The notes beneath the pieces are model-generated. The model saw only the letters and a program-made list of their open reading frames with translations. It was not told the origin of the DNA and did not search any database. From Pseudomonas knackmussii B13 (GTDB taxonomy: Bacteria > Pseudomonadota > Gammaproteobacteria > Pseudomonadales > Pseudomonadaceae), in contig NZ_HG322950.1 of the NCBI RefSeq assembly GCF_000689415.1, positions 3,789,501-3,853,500 on the forward strand: DNA of 64,000 bases, read 5' to 3'. Position numbers and translations under genes: made by a program. This document shows, piece by piece, positions 1 to 7,841 of the stretch (the stretch's first letter is position 1; the number at the start of each line of letters is the position of its first letter).

Positions 1-402
1 GTTCCATGTCATCGTCCATCCTCCGTCATTGCCGCTCGACAAAGTGACGGAGCACGATGGATGCGCGCCCGATGCCGGAGGAGACTGGCGGGACGGCGTT
101 GCCCAGGCTGGCATCACGACCGGCGCTGTCGGCCCTGCTCCTGCTCTCCGGTCCTCGATTGGACGGCATGTGCACGCATGGTCCGGGCGATGACGCCGCC
201 GCGTCATTCGCACAGTCCGTGTTCTACCAGAGTGGGCACGGCGTTGCATCGACGGAGCAATGGTTCTTCGTTCGAGCCCGTGCCTGCAATCACGCCCAAA
301 ACCCCGCATGGGCCTCATGTCCCTCCGACTTGCCACGTGTACCTTGCCCTGGCTCAATCTATTTACTATACTCGCAAGTCTGCTAAATGTGCTTGGTGCG
401 CC
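1..402. other. Leading stretch without a supported gene
   Basis: Open frames run through this stretch on the plus strand, but their translations are rich in Arg, Cys and Pro and match no family I recognise. The only signal I see is the promoter-like pair just before the DoxX gene. It may hold the tail of an upstream ICE gene or decayed DNA. Confidence 0.4.
344..372 (+). promoter_or_regulatory. Candidate sigma70 promoter of the DoxX-TetR unit
   Basis: TTGCCC at 344-349 and TATACT at 367-372 are separated by 17 bases, a good sigma70 arrangement with a near-consensus -10. Transcription would begin near 379, about 25 bases before the DoxX start codon at 403. This also argues against the longer open frame that begins at 61. 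Confidence 0.5.
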
Positions 403-813
403 ATGGAAAGCTTCTTCACGCCGCTGCTCACTCATCCCGTCACCTTGGTGGTCGCCAAGGTCGTGCTGACCTTCGTGTTCTGGACGGCAGGCCTGTTCGG
501 TGTCTTCAACTTCAAAGTCATTGTTCAGGAGATGATCGATGCAAACTTGCCATCGCCTCGCTTATTTGCGATTGCAACAATGGCTACCCAGCTCACTGGC
601 TCGGCGCTGGTGATCACGAATTTCGCTGGACTTGGATGGATTGGTGCTTTTGGCTTGACGGTCTTTCTTCTTCTCACAATTCCCATAGGTCATCCTTTTT
701 GGAAGTTCGAAGAACCAAAACGCACGGGTGAGTTTCATATCGCGCTTGAGCACATCACTGTCGTGGGTGGCCTCATGCTTGCGGGCATTCTTTCGACGCT
801 GCCTTTGCCGTGA
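403..813 (+). CDS. DoxX-family membrane protein
   Basis: Small integral membrane protein of 136 residues in the DoxX/DoxD superfamily, with about four hydrophobic helices (near residues 12-30, 50-70, 72-90 and 110-130). The frame stays open back to 61, but that upstream part looks non-coding and the promoter at 344-372 lies inside it, so I start at the ATG at 403. DoxX proteins are linked to redox homeostasis and quinone or thiol metabolism; the substrate here is unknown. The TetR gene begins 21 bases downstream, suggesting one transcript. A second DoxX gene lies beyond that regulator and shares the C-terminal ALEHI..GG pattern. Confidence 0.75.
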   Translation: MESFFTPLLTHPVTLVVAKVVLTFVFWTAGLFGVFNFKVIVQEMIDANLPSPRLFAIATMATQLTGSALVITNFAGLGWIGAFGLTVFLLLTIPIGHPFWKFEEPKRTGEFHIALEHITVVGGLMLAGILSTLPLP

Positions 814-834
814 TACGCAAAGCTGGAGCATTTC

Positions 835-1494
835 ATGACAAGAGAGAAACGGCCCCGCGGAAGACCGAAAGACGATGCGAAGAAAACAGCTTTGCTGGAC
901 GCTGCACGCGCATTGCTCCTGGCCCGCGGTCCTGACGTCACGATAGATGAAATCGCGGCGAGCGCCGGCATCGCAAAGGCGACCGTCTACGCGAATTTCG
1001 CGGATAAGAACGCTCTTATCGAAGCCGTGATCCGACGAGAGTCGGACATGACCATCACGGATGAGCAGCTTGTCCGGCTGGCTAAGGCCCCCATCGCAGA
1101 TGCGCTGTTTGAGTTTGGGGTGCAGTTCGTCAGATTCATCAACCACCGTGACCTGCTCGGCTGGGATCGATTGATCGCCTCTCTGGAAGCCCATCAAACC
1201 GAGCTACCCAAGCGATTTTTTGATCTAGGCCCAGGTCGCGGTCAACGTTTGCTGACGAAGATGATCGCGGACGCTGTAGCGAGCGGTCAGATTGAAACTG
1301 ATGACGCAGCTTATGCCGCCGATGCGTTGACCGGTCTTTGGCTCGGGTTCGTTAACCTCGAAATCAAGCTTGGTGTTCGTCAACCCATGAAAGCGAATGA
1401 GATAACGCAGCGGGTCAGACGAGGAATAGATATCTTCATGAAAATATATGGGAAGCACGATGAAGGTTACCCATTTACTGCGCACTACGGCTAG
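835..1494 (+). CDS. TetR/AcrR-family transcriptional regulator
   Basis: 219-residue TetR-type repressor. A basic N-terminal tail (KRPRGRPKDDAKK) precedes the helix-turn-helix at about residues 30-65, with the family-typical IAKATVYANFADKNAL segment. The C-terminal half is a helical ligand-binding domain with AefR-like character. It lies between two DoxX genes on the same strand, so it most likely controls them and itself. The ligand cannot be read from sequence. Base use is ordinary for this part of the element, and no frame damage is seen. Confidence 0.85.
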   Translation: MTREKRPRGRPKDDAKKTALLDAARALLLARGPDVTIDEIAASAGIAKATVYANFADKNALIEAVIRRESDMTITDEQLVRLAKAPIADALFEFGVQFVRFINHRDLLGWDRLIASLEAHQTELPKRFFDLGPGRGQRLLTKMIADAVASGQIETDDAAYAADALTGLWLGFVNLEIKLGVRQPMKANEITQRVRRGIDIFMKIYGKHDEGYPFTAHYG

Positions 1495-1606
1495 GGATAT
1501 GTCGGCTGAGCACATCGAAGCAGTGTTCTGGCGGTTCACGGTTGAGCCGACGGCAGGCCGGTGCTCTCAATTTTTTGACCATTCTCACGTACTGGAGTAA
1601 GAGTGC

Positions 1607-2026
1607 ATGCGTAACATCGTCGATTCCATTCTGGGTAGTCGCTGGCTTTGGCTGGTAGCCCGCGTGCTTTTAGCGGTAGTTTTTCTATCCTCCGGATTGG
1701 CCAAACTCATAGACTTTGAGGGCGGGCTGGCTGAAATGCGAGGGGCTGGATTATCGCCAGAAGGTCTGTTCAATATAGCAACGATCGTAACGATGCTAGG
1801 CGGGTCTGCACTATTGCTGCTGGATCGACTCTTATGGGTTGGCGCTGGAGCACTGGGCTTTTTTTTGTTCCTTACGATTGTTGTGGTACATCGCTTTTGG
1901 GCTCTCCCCGAGGCGGAAGCAATGCCCGCCTTGTATGTTGCACTTGAACACATCTCGTTAATTGGCGGATTGATTGCTGCCAGCATTGCCGGTCACCTGC
2001 ACAAGCGTCTTCGTTCCGGCAAATAG
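1607..2026 (+). CDS. DoxX-family membrane protein (second copy)
   Basis: 139-residue DoxX-type protein with an N-terminal helix (LARVLLAVVFLSSGLAKL-like, residues 15-32) and three further helices. It shares topology and the ALEHIS.IGGL motif near residue 120 with the DoxX protein at 403-813, but the two are clearly diverged, so this is a paralogue rather than a recent tandem copy. The start at 1607 has a purine-rich stretch (ggagtaag) upstream. The 112-base gap after the TetR gene could hold its own promoter. Function is inferred only from the family. Confidence 0.78.
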   Translation: MRNIVDSILGSRWLWLVARVLLAVVFLSSGLAKLIDFEGGLAEMRGAGLSPEGLFNIATIVTMLGGSALLLLDRLLWVGAGALGFFLFLTIVVVHRFWALPEAEAMPALYVALEHISLIGGLIAASIAGHLHKRLRSGK

Positions 2027-2171
2027 GCGCCCAACCGCCGTTTTAGTTGGCCCATGCGTTTAGACGGGTCTGGTGCAAGCTGGAGTTGCTCGTGCATTGA
2101 TTGAGCTTTGCAGCCGGAGCGCTGTTATCTTGTGGTGGCATCTGATTTGATCTACGCCGCGGGAATTAATC

Positions 2172-3116
2172 ATGTTCGATTTCTCCTATATTCGCATCCT
2201 CACTGCTTCTGGCGCCGTGCCTAGTCGCCGGATGGCAGAGGTACTGCTTGGCGCAGGAACCACCTCCATCGTCGCACAAGGCTTGCACGCAAAGCAGGTT
2301 ACCCAGCTTGCCTCACGACACTCGACGAATTTGAAAGTCGACTTTCACGATGCCGCTTTGCTCAGAGATGCGCTGCATGGGGTCGATCGACTTTTGATAG
2401 TGCCGGCCAGTAGGGCTGATGCTGCCGTGTACCACTTGGCTCAGGTACAAGCGATTGTGCAGGCTGCAATCCAGGAGCGCGTACAACACCTTATCTATCC
2501 CTCGGTGGCGGCCGTCTCGCTGCCCTGGGCATATCGGCATCTGGCCTCGGAGCGCCTCATTGCGCAAAGCGGTATTGGATTTACGATCTTACGCATTGGC
2601 ACCCTGGCCGACTGCATTTTTCATCGGTTGCCGATAGCCCTGAGATCCGGTGTATGGCCGACTTCCGCAGGCAAGGGCCGTACGAGCTACGTTTTACGTG
2701 ACGACGCTTTCAGTGCCAGTGCTGCTGCACTAAATGCACACACTCTGCCAGGCGCTGACTTGGTTATTTCGGGCACGCAAGACTTTTCTATGGGTGAACT
2801 TGTGCGCGAGATCAACCTCATCTTTGGTGCACACATCGAGCCTGCCCATGTCGATGACGACGTCGTCCTGGCAACGCTCACGGGCGCCGGCGTGCCGGCA
2901 TCGATTGCAGCAGGACTGGTAGCAACGGACCGAATCATGCGGCGCGGCGACGCTCACGCTGTCGGCGAAGGAGTTAGGCAACTGACTGGCAACCCCGCTG
3001 TTGCAGTGCGAGAGTTCCTTTTAGAGCGACGGATTGATGTCCTTCTGGCCAGCAAATACGGTTGGAGTCGGGATGTCGCCTTCACTCGCCCACCTTCGTC
3101 GGTGCAATTCCTCTAG
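2172..3116 (+). CDS. NmrA/SDR-like NAD(P)-binding protein
   Basis: 314-residue protein of the atypical short-chain dehydrogenase type (NmrA/QOR2-like). The pattern is a beta-alpha-beta start, then 'GVDRLLIVPAS' and 'VQHLIYPSVA' at about residues 75 and 108, and 'TILRIGTLAD' at about 140, as in NmrA-like quinone reductases. The usual N-terminal glycine motif (GATGxxG) is degenerate here (TASGAVPSRR), so cofactor binding or activity may be altered. It stands alone on the plus strand between the DoxX unit and a TetR regulator. A redox or quinone-related role would fit the DoxX neighbours but is inference. Confidence 0.65.
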   Translation: MFDFSYIRILTASGAVPSRRMAEVLLGAGTTSIVAQGLHAKQVTQLASRHSTNLKVDFHDAALLRDALHGVDRLLIVPASRADAAVYHLAQVQAIVQAAIQERVQHLIYPSVAAVSLPWAYRHLASERLIAQSGIGFTILRIGTLADCIFHRLPIALRSGVWPTSAGKGRTSYVLRDDAFSASAAALNAHTLPGADLVISGTQDFSMGELVREINLIFGAHIEPAHVDDDVVLATLTGAGVPASIAAGLVATDRIMRRGDAHAVGEGVRQLTGNPAVAVREFLLERRIDVLLASKYGWSRDVAFTRPPSSVQFL

Positions 3117-3481
3117 GCGCACTTCACGGAAAGCCCTGATCGCGGCTTTGCGTTGTCCTCATCCGATTGACGGCCGTCGCTGCCTGCCAATCTCGGCATC
3201 TCACCACAGCACGAGCTGCGTGGCCTGCAATTGGGCTGCTGTCGCAGCAGCTCTTTTGGGCAAGTCGTTGGCGGCATCCTCGTCAAGGTCGGAAGAGCCC
3301 GCTGGCAGGAATGAACTGCGCCGACGCTGGCCAGACACTACTCGTCTACCACTGGCGGATGCAGCACGCTGGTGTACCGAATCGCTCGGTGTGCCATAGC
3401 GCAATTAAGATCAAACTGGCAGCTATCTCACAAGTCGATATAAGCAATGCGCCGGCGCGCTAGGGAATGTGCTATTCAAAG
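3117..3481. other. Intergenic stretch, no recognisable gene
   Basis: About 365 bases between the NmrA-like gene and the promoter of the TetR gene. Short open frames on both strands have compositions typical of shadow translation, and none starts with a convincing ribosome-binding site. I see no repeat or structured RNA signal. Confidence 0.4.
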
Positions 3482-3510
3482 TTGAAGCGTACCGAGCGGT
3501 TTGGTACTAT
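3482..3510 (+). promoter_or_regulatory. Promoter with overlapping inverted-repeat operator of a TetR gene
   Basis: TTGAAG (3482-3487) and TACTAT (3505-3510) are 17 bases apart. Between and overlapping them is the dyad GTACC (3489-3493), nine bases, GGTAC (3503-3507). A repressor bound there would cover the promoter, so self-repression by the downstream TetR protein is the natural reading. Transcription near 3517 supports the ATG at 3547 rather than the in-frame ATG at 3469. Confidence 0.55.
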
Positions 3511-3546
3511 GCTTCATCTAGGCCCTTGTGTCGGGAATCCCGCTCC

Positions 3547-4233
3547 ATGCAGATGCAACGCACTAACCAAGTCATGACCACCTTGCCACCGAGCAGCGGC
3601 GAGCTGAACGCCAAGGCTCTTACCGTCCTGCGCGCGGCACGCCACGTCTTCCTGACCCATGGGTTCAGCGCGGCAACTACCGACATGATCCAGCGCGAGG
3701 CTGGGGTGTCGAAGTCCACGGTATACGCACACTACGCGAACAAGGAAGCCCTCTTCACAGCGGTGATCGAGGCCGAATGTGCGGCGTTCACGAACACGGT
3801 GCATGGCATCGAGTTCCGCCCTGGAAAGCTGCGAGAGACGTTGACCATGTTAGCCCGGGCCTACCTGGACATCGTGCTTTCGCCCAGCGGGTTGGCCGTC
3901 TTTCGCGTCGTGATCGCTGAAGGCCCGCGCTTTCCCAAGCTCGCACGGACGTTCTACCTGGCTGGCCCGCAGGTCATGACGACGATGGTGGCCGAGCAAC
4001 TGGCTAACGCAGCGGCATCCGGTGAGGTCGATCTTGGTGAGATTGGCCGTGAGACGGCTGCCAGTCTGTTTATCAACCTGGTTCGGGGCGAGCCTCAGCT
4101 TCAGTGTCTGACCCATCCGGATGCCGCGCCTTCCTCGGCGCAGATTGACCAGTGGGCGAACGCGGCGGTGGTGACATTCATGCGTGCCTATGGCCGCCGT
4201 GAGGAAGCGTCCAGTAAACGCTCCCGATCATGA
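3547..4233 (+). CDS. TetR/AcrR-family transcriptional regulator
   Basis: About 228 residues from the ATG at 3547; an alternative start is at 3574. The helix-turn-helix covers about residues 25-65, with VSKSTVYAHYANKEALF. The C-terminal domain is of the TetR_C AefR-like type with 'VFRVVIAEGPRFPKLA', common in repressors of efflux or solvent-response genes. It overlaps the MarR gene by four bases (ATGA), so the two are cotranscribed and translationally coupled. A dyad over its promoter suggests autoregulation. No structural gene follows directly, so the targets are unknown. Confidence 0.83.
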   Translation: MQMQRTNQVMTTLPPSSGELNAKALTVLRAARHVFLTHGFSAATTDMIQREAGVSKSTVYAHYANKEALFTAVIEAECAAFTNTVHGIEFRPGKLRETLTMLARAYLDIVLSPSGLAVFRVVIAEGPRFPKLARTFYLAGPQVMTTMVAEQLANAAASGEVDLGEIGRETAASLFINLVRGEPQLQCLTHPDAAPSSAQIDQWANAAVVTFMRAYGRREEASSKRSRS

Positions 4234-4754
4234 TGACGAGTGGGTCAAGCGGCACACAGCAATTTGATGCGGCCCTTCGGCTGATGGAGCTTTCTACGGC
4301 CATCACGCGACTTTTTGCTGCACGGAATCAAGTGCTGAATCGCTTGGCTGCTCCATTTGGTTTGACTGCGGTTCAAGTGATGGCGCTACACCACATGTCG
4401 GCTATTCCAGCATGTACGCCCAGCACGTTGGTTCGTAGTCTGGTAGTCGATTCCTCTTCGGTGACGAGGCTGTTAGATCGGCTTGAGAAGAAGGGCATGA
4501 TCCAGAGAGCGGCGCAAGAGCGCGCCGATCGCCCGCACGATCGAAGAGTGATCGAAATTGTTCTGACTGAGCGCGGAAACAAGGCGATAGACGAGTTGAA
4601 GTCTCATTGGCGCTCCGCGCTTGCGGAATTGACGGAGGCGCTCAAACAAAGCGAGATACATGCCTTATTGCGCCTGCCGCAATTGTGCAATCAGGACGCG
4701 CTTCAACTTGACCTCGATAGCAAACCGTTGTCCCTCACAGAACCACGGCCGTGA
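4230..4754 (+). CDS. MarR-family transcriptional regulator
   Basis: 174-residue winged-helix regulator. The DNA-binding region lies at about residues 50-115, with 'STLVRSLVVDSSSVTRLLDRLEKKG' type helices followed by the wing 'RPHDRRVIEIVLTERG'. The C-terminal helix is shorter and ends in a Pro-rich tail. The start overlaps the preceding TetR stop codon. MarR proteins usually respond to phenolic compounds, which would suit a catabolic element, but no ligand is visible. The next gene, a LysR regulator, begins 21 bases downstream on the same strand, giving an all-regulator operon. Confidence 0.82.
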   Translation: MMTSGSSGTQQFDAALRLMELSTAITRLFAARNQVLNRLAAPFGLTAVQVMALHHMSAIPACTPSTLVRSLVVDSSSVTRLLDRLEKKGMIQRAAQERADRPHDRRVIEIVLTERGNKAIDELKSHWRSALAELTEALKQSEIHALLRLPQLCNQDALQLDLDSKPLSLTEPRP

Positions 4755-4775
4755 AACGGGAATCGGGGGCGCTTC

Positions 4776-5686
4776 ATGGAGCTACGTCACCTTCGCTACT
4801 TTGTTGCCCTCGCTGAAGAACTGCATTTCACTCGTGCCGCCGAACGTCTGCATATCGAGCAGCCCCCCTTATCCCGGGCCATCAAGGAGTTGGAAGATGA
4901 GCTAGGGGTCTTGCTCTTTGATCGGGACCGCAGGGGAACCCGGTTGACCGCAGCAGGCACCGCGTTCCTGCAAGACACTCGCCGATTGTTCACCGTCCTG
5001 GAGCAAGCAAGAGAGAATGCCAAGGCCGTTGCGGCGGGCTCGCGAGGCAGCCTGCGCATCGCAGTATCCGATGGCGCGATCGATCCCTGGCTATCGGATT
5101 TTCTCGCCAGTTGCCGCGCTGAAGAGCCAGACATCGAGATCCGCTTGTCCGAGGTACCTTTGTCCGAGCAACTGCGTGGCCTGCGAGCCGGCGACTTCAC
5201 CCTCGGGTTCGCGCACACGGCCGAAGTCGGCGAGGGCATTGTTGCTGAGCCGATCTGGCAAGACCCGCTGGTGATCGCAGTACCTGTCAGGCATGAGCTG
5301 CTTGCCCACAAGGCAGTCCCGCTCCATGAACTCGGCGGCCATCCCCTTGTACTCTGCGATCCACAGGTGTGCGAAGGTTACTGCCGTGAACTGGCTCGGC
5401 TTCTACTGCTTCTGGAGCGCGAACCGAATGTGGTCGAGCACGTATCTTCGCTGGAGATGATGCTTACCTTGGTCAGCGCGGGCTTTGGCGTCGGCTTCAC
5501 GACGGCGACCAGGGTTGCTGTCAGTCCACGACCAGATGTGCTGACCCGCCCCCTGGCGTGGATTCGGCAGTAATCACGACCTATCTGCTCCGACTCGGCG
5601 GCGGCGATGACGTGCCGGCGTCGTTGGAGCGCTTCATCGTTCGTCTGCGTGATCTCGTCCGCCTACGTGAGAATCTAGGTGGCTGA
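4776..5686 (+). pseudogene. LysR-family regulator with a C-terminal frameshift
   Basis: The open frame from 4776 gives 265 residues: an N-terminal winged helix (residues 1-60, MELRHLRYFVALAEELHFTR onward) and a LysR effector domain of the CatR/BenM group. The frame stops at 5573. Restoring one base near 5558 continues it for 41 codons (DSAVITTYLLRLGGGDD and on) to a TGA at 5684, giving the roughly 303-residue length usual for LysR proteins. The loss is one G in a GG run. It may be a sequencing error or a recent mutation; a protein truncated at 265 residues would lack only the last strand and helix. Confidence 0.72.
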
Positions 5687-5711
5687 CAGAGCCAACCACG
5701 GACGTTCAGCT

Positions 5712-6009
5712 TCAAGAATCGGTCCGGGCGCCGATGCCAAGGTAGTGCTCCGTTGCAGCCATCAGGTCAGCGGCGCTTATTCTGAGCGCCATGGCAATTT
5801 TCAATATGACAGGAAGCGTGGGCACGTGCTCCCCGCGCTCGATCTTGCCCATGTGCGAGCGCGAGATGCCTGCCCGGGATGCAAATTCGTCTTGAGCAAT
5901 ACCTTGAGCGACGGCGCAACGCACAGGCCTGTCCGAAGGCCAACGCTGGTTCGGATTCATACGTCGATGTGCCAGCGGGGCGGCCTGGCTGAATAGTGGG
6001 CTTCTGCAT
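5712..6009 (-). pseudogene. XRE-type helix-turn-helix regulator, probably frameshifted
   Basis: On the minus strand a Cro/C1-type helix-turn-helix is clear: AQDEFASRAGISRSHMGKIE then GEHVPTL. The frame carrying it has no good N-terminus. The adjoining frame starting at the ATG at 6009 gives QPGRPAGTSTYESEPALAFG and then CALRRR, which joins naturally to AQGIAQDEFA if one base is removed near 5915. The restored protein would be about 98 residues. It is divergent from the orphan LysR effector-domain gene at 6132. Such small XRE proteins commonly act as repressors of neighbouring genes on mobile elements. Confidence 0.55.
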
Positions 6010-6052
6010 TTGCAGAAGCGTTCGGACAAACCTCTGAAATTAACCACGTTAA
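6001..6052. promoter_or_regulatory. Two dyads between the XRE gene and the LysR-domain gene
   Basis: CTTCTGCA and TGCAGAAG at 6001-6018 form an 8-bp-arm dyad covering the XRE start codon. TTAACCACGTTAA at 6040-6052 is a second dyad with a three-base centre, followed by a related ACGTTAAAG at about 6062. Both lie in the only space available for divergent promoters, so they are plausible operators for the XRE protein. Confidence 0.4.
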
Positions 6053-6131
6053 ATTTATAGACGTTAAAGTTCACTCTTGCTTATCATATGGGCTCCTCCT
6101 TGACCTGATTAGCCGCCTCTGCGGTGCCCTT

Positions 6132-6773
6132 ATGCACAACGCTACCGGCCAGTCCCCCCGTCTCAGGCTCGCCATAGCGCCAGGCGCGCCGTCGCCACAG
6201 TTGTCGGCACTGCTGGCGCTGCAACGCGCGGAAGAGCCCGATGTCGCTCTCGCCTTCTTTGAGGTTTCAGGTCGCGATCTGCATGCGGGACTACATGACG
6301 GCCGTTACGACGCGGGGGTTTCAATTCAGGTATCGAGCGACGCGGCGCTTAAAGCGCAGCCGTTGTGGGCCGAGTGCATGGCCGTCGCCATGCCGCTACG
6401 ATTTCCATTGCTTGATCAGGCGACACTCACGATCGCCGATCTGCTGGACTTCGCCCTGTATCGCTGGCAGGCGGAAATCTGTTCCAAGTTGGATGAGCGG
6501 CTTTCCACGCCCCTGCCGACAGGTCGACAGAACATCCGGTACGTCACTTCGTTTGGCCTGTTGGCCACGTGGGTCGCGGCCGGCTACGGCGTCGGGGTGT
6601 CCGCGCAATCGCGCATCGAGCACGCTCACAGATGGGGGATCACGATGCGGCCGCTCATCGATGGCCCCTACGAGATCGTGACACACCTGCAGCGGCCCCA
6701 GGAGCCAACCAGTTCCGTTGTGGAGCGATTCGAGCGAAGAGCGTTGCAGGTCGCAAGGGCGAGTGCTGCATAG
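6132..6773 (+). CDS. LysR-type effector-binding domain without a DNA-binding domain
   Basis: 213 residues that align throughout with the substrate-binding half of LysR regulators (periplasmic-binding-protein type II fold). It begins at 'LRLAIAPGAPSPQLSALLAL' and lacks the roughly 60-residue winged helix. It resembles the effector domain of the LysR protein at 4776 (shared RAEEPD, YGVGVS/FGVGFT positions). No helix-turn-helix is found upstream in any frame on this strand; instead a separate XRE gene lies divergent. A split sensor and DNA-binder pair is possible, as is a decayed LysR gene; the open frame is intact with a clean ATG. Confidence 0.65.
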   Translation: MHNATGQSPRLRLAIAPGAPSPQLSALLALQRAEEPDVALAFFEVSGRDLHAGLHDGRYDAGVSIQVSSDAALKAQPLWAECMAVAMPLRFPLLDQATLTIADLLDFALYRWQAEICSKLDERLSTPLPTGRQNIRYVTSFGLLATWVAAGYGVGVSAQSRIEHAHRWGITMRPLIDGPYEIVTHLQRPQEPTSSVVERFERRALQVARASAA

Positions 6774-7087
6774 TGGACGCGCTCTTGAGGACTGGATTGG
6801 TCAGGAATACGCGCCGGCTACGCTGCTCACGCTACCGCGATGCGTTTTCGAGTGAACGTGCCACGCGGTTGACTGCGCCGTGGGTTAGATGCGACTCGAC
6901 CATCGCACGGCTGAATTCTCCAAGTGGGCGGCAGCCTCGAAACAGCGTAGCACCCGCTAGGAAGGCTGACGCGTACCGGAAGATGTCGAATTCAGTTCTC
7001 CATTATTGGCCGGAAAGATCGATATTCCTTCACGTTGATTTTGAATATCATCTGCCTTAATTTCATTGTTTCCGACCGGATACGCCA
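6774..7087. other. Intergenic stretch, no recognisable gene
   Basis: About 314 bases between the LysR-domain gene and the lysE fragment. The plus-strand open frames here are shadow-like. The last 60 bases are AT-rich (ttgattttgaatatcatctgc region) and may contain the lysE promoter. I see nothing else in it. Confidence 0.4.
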
Positions 7088-7698
7088 ATGACCGAATTAA
7101 TAGCTGTCGTCACAATCACCTTGCTGGCCGTCATCAGCCCTGGGCCGGACTTTGCAACGGTTACGCGCAATAGCTTGATGCTGTCGCGCCGCGCGGGCGT
7201 GCTGACCGCATTGGGCATAGGCTTAGGCATACTGGTACATATCACCTATACGTTGATCGGCGTGGGCCTGCTAATCCAGCAATCGCTTTGGTTGTTTAAC
7301 ACCATCAACTGGTCGGTGCTGCCTATCTAATTTATCTCGGCATAAAAATGCTGTGCACGAAAGCTGGCGGCGCACTGACCGAAAAGCGTATGGCGCCGCT
7401 CTCGGATGGCGCTGCGCTGCGTACCGGTTTCCTGACCAATACGCTGAACCCCAAAGCCACGGTATTCATCGTCAGCCTGTTTATGCAGGTGGTGCGGCCC
7501 GACACTCCGCTGGCAGTGCAGATTGGCTATGGCGCTTTCATCGCTGCGGCGCACATGGGCTGGTTTAGCCTGGTGGCCTTATGCTTCTCTGCCGGTGCCG
7601 TGCGCGATCGTCTGCTGGCTTTCCGCCATTGGATCGACCGTGCCTTCGGCGGGCGGCTGGTCGGCTTCGGAGTACTGATAGCGGTGGCCCGGCGCTGA
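7088..7698 (+). pseudogene. LysE/RhtB-family amino-acid exporter, frameshifted
   Basis: Two fragments belong to one LysE/RhtB transporter. The first (7088-7330) has the family signature SPGPDFATVTRNSL at residues 16-29. The second resumes as YLGIKML near 7340 and continues through FLTNTLNPKATVFIVSLFMQ to the last helices. Adding one base near 7313 rejoins them as NWLGAAYLIYLGIKML, restoring a protein of about 203 residues. As written the product stops after 80 residues and cannot function. Intact relatives export amino acids or homoserine lactones. A C missing after a TGG is the simplest explanation; error or decay cannot be told apart here. Confidence 0.8.
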
Positions 7699-7841
7699 TT
7701 GCGTCGGGCATTGCCCTCGCTGCGCGTGCCTTCCTTTTAGCGTGAGCCATGTCGCAGTAAGAGTTGGAGTACAGCGATTGATGCCCGCTTTACGGCCAGT
7801 GTTATGCCGAATTGCGGGCTCGACAACCTAACGATTGGCAT

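Noticed and set aside
3034..3399. 121-codon plus-strand frame after the NmrA-like gene
   Set aside because: It overlaps the end of the preceding gene, has an Arg/Ser/Cys-rich composition and no ribosome-binding site or family resemblance.
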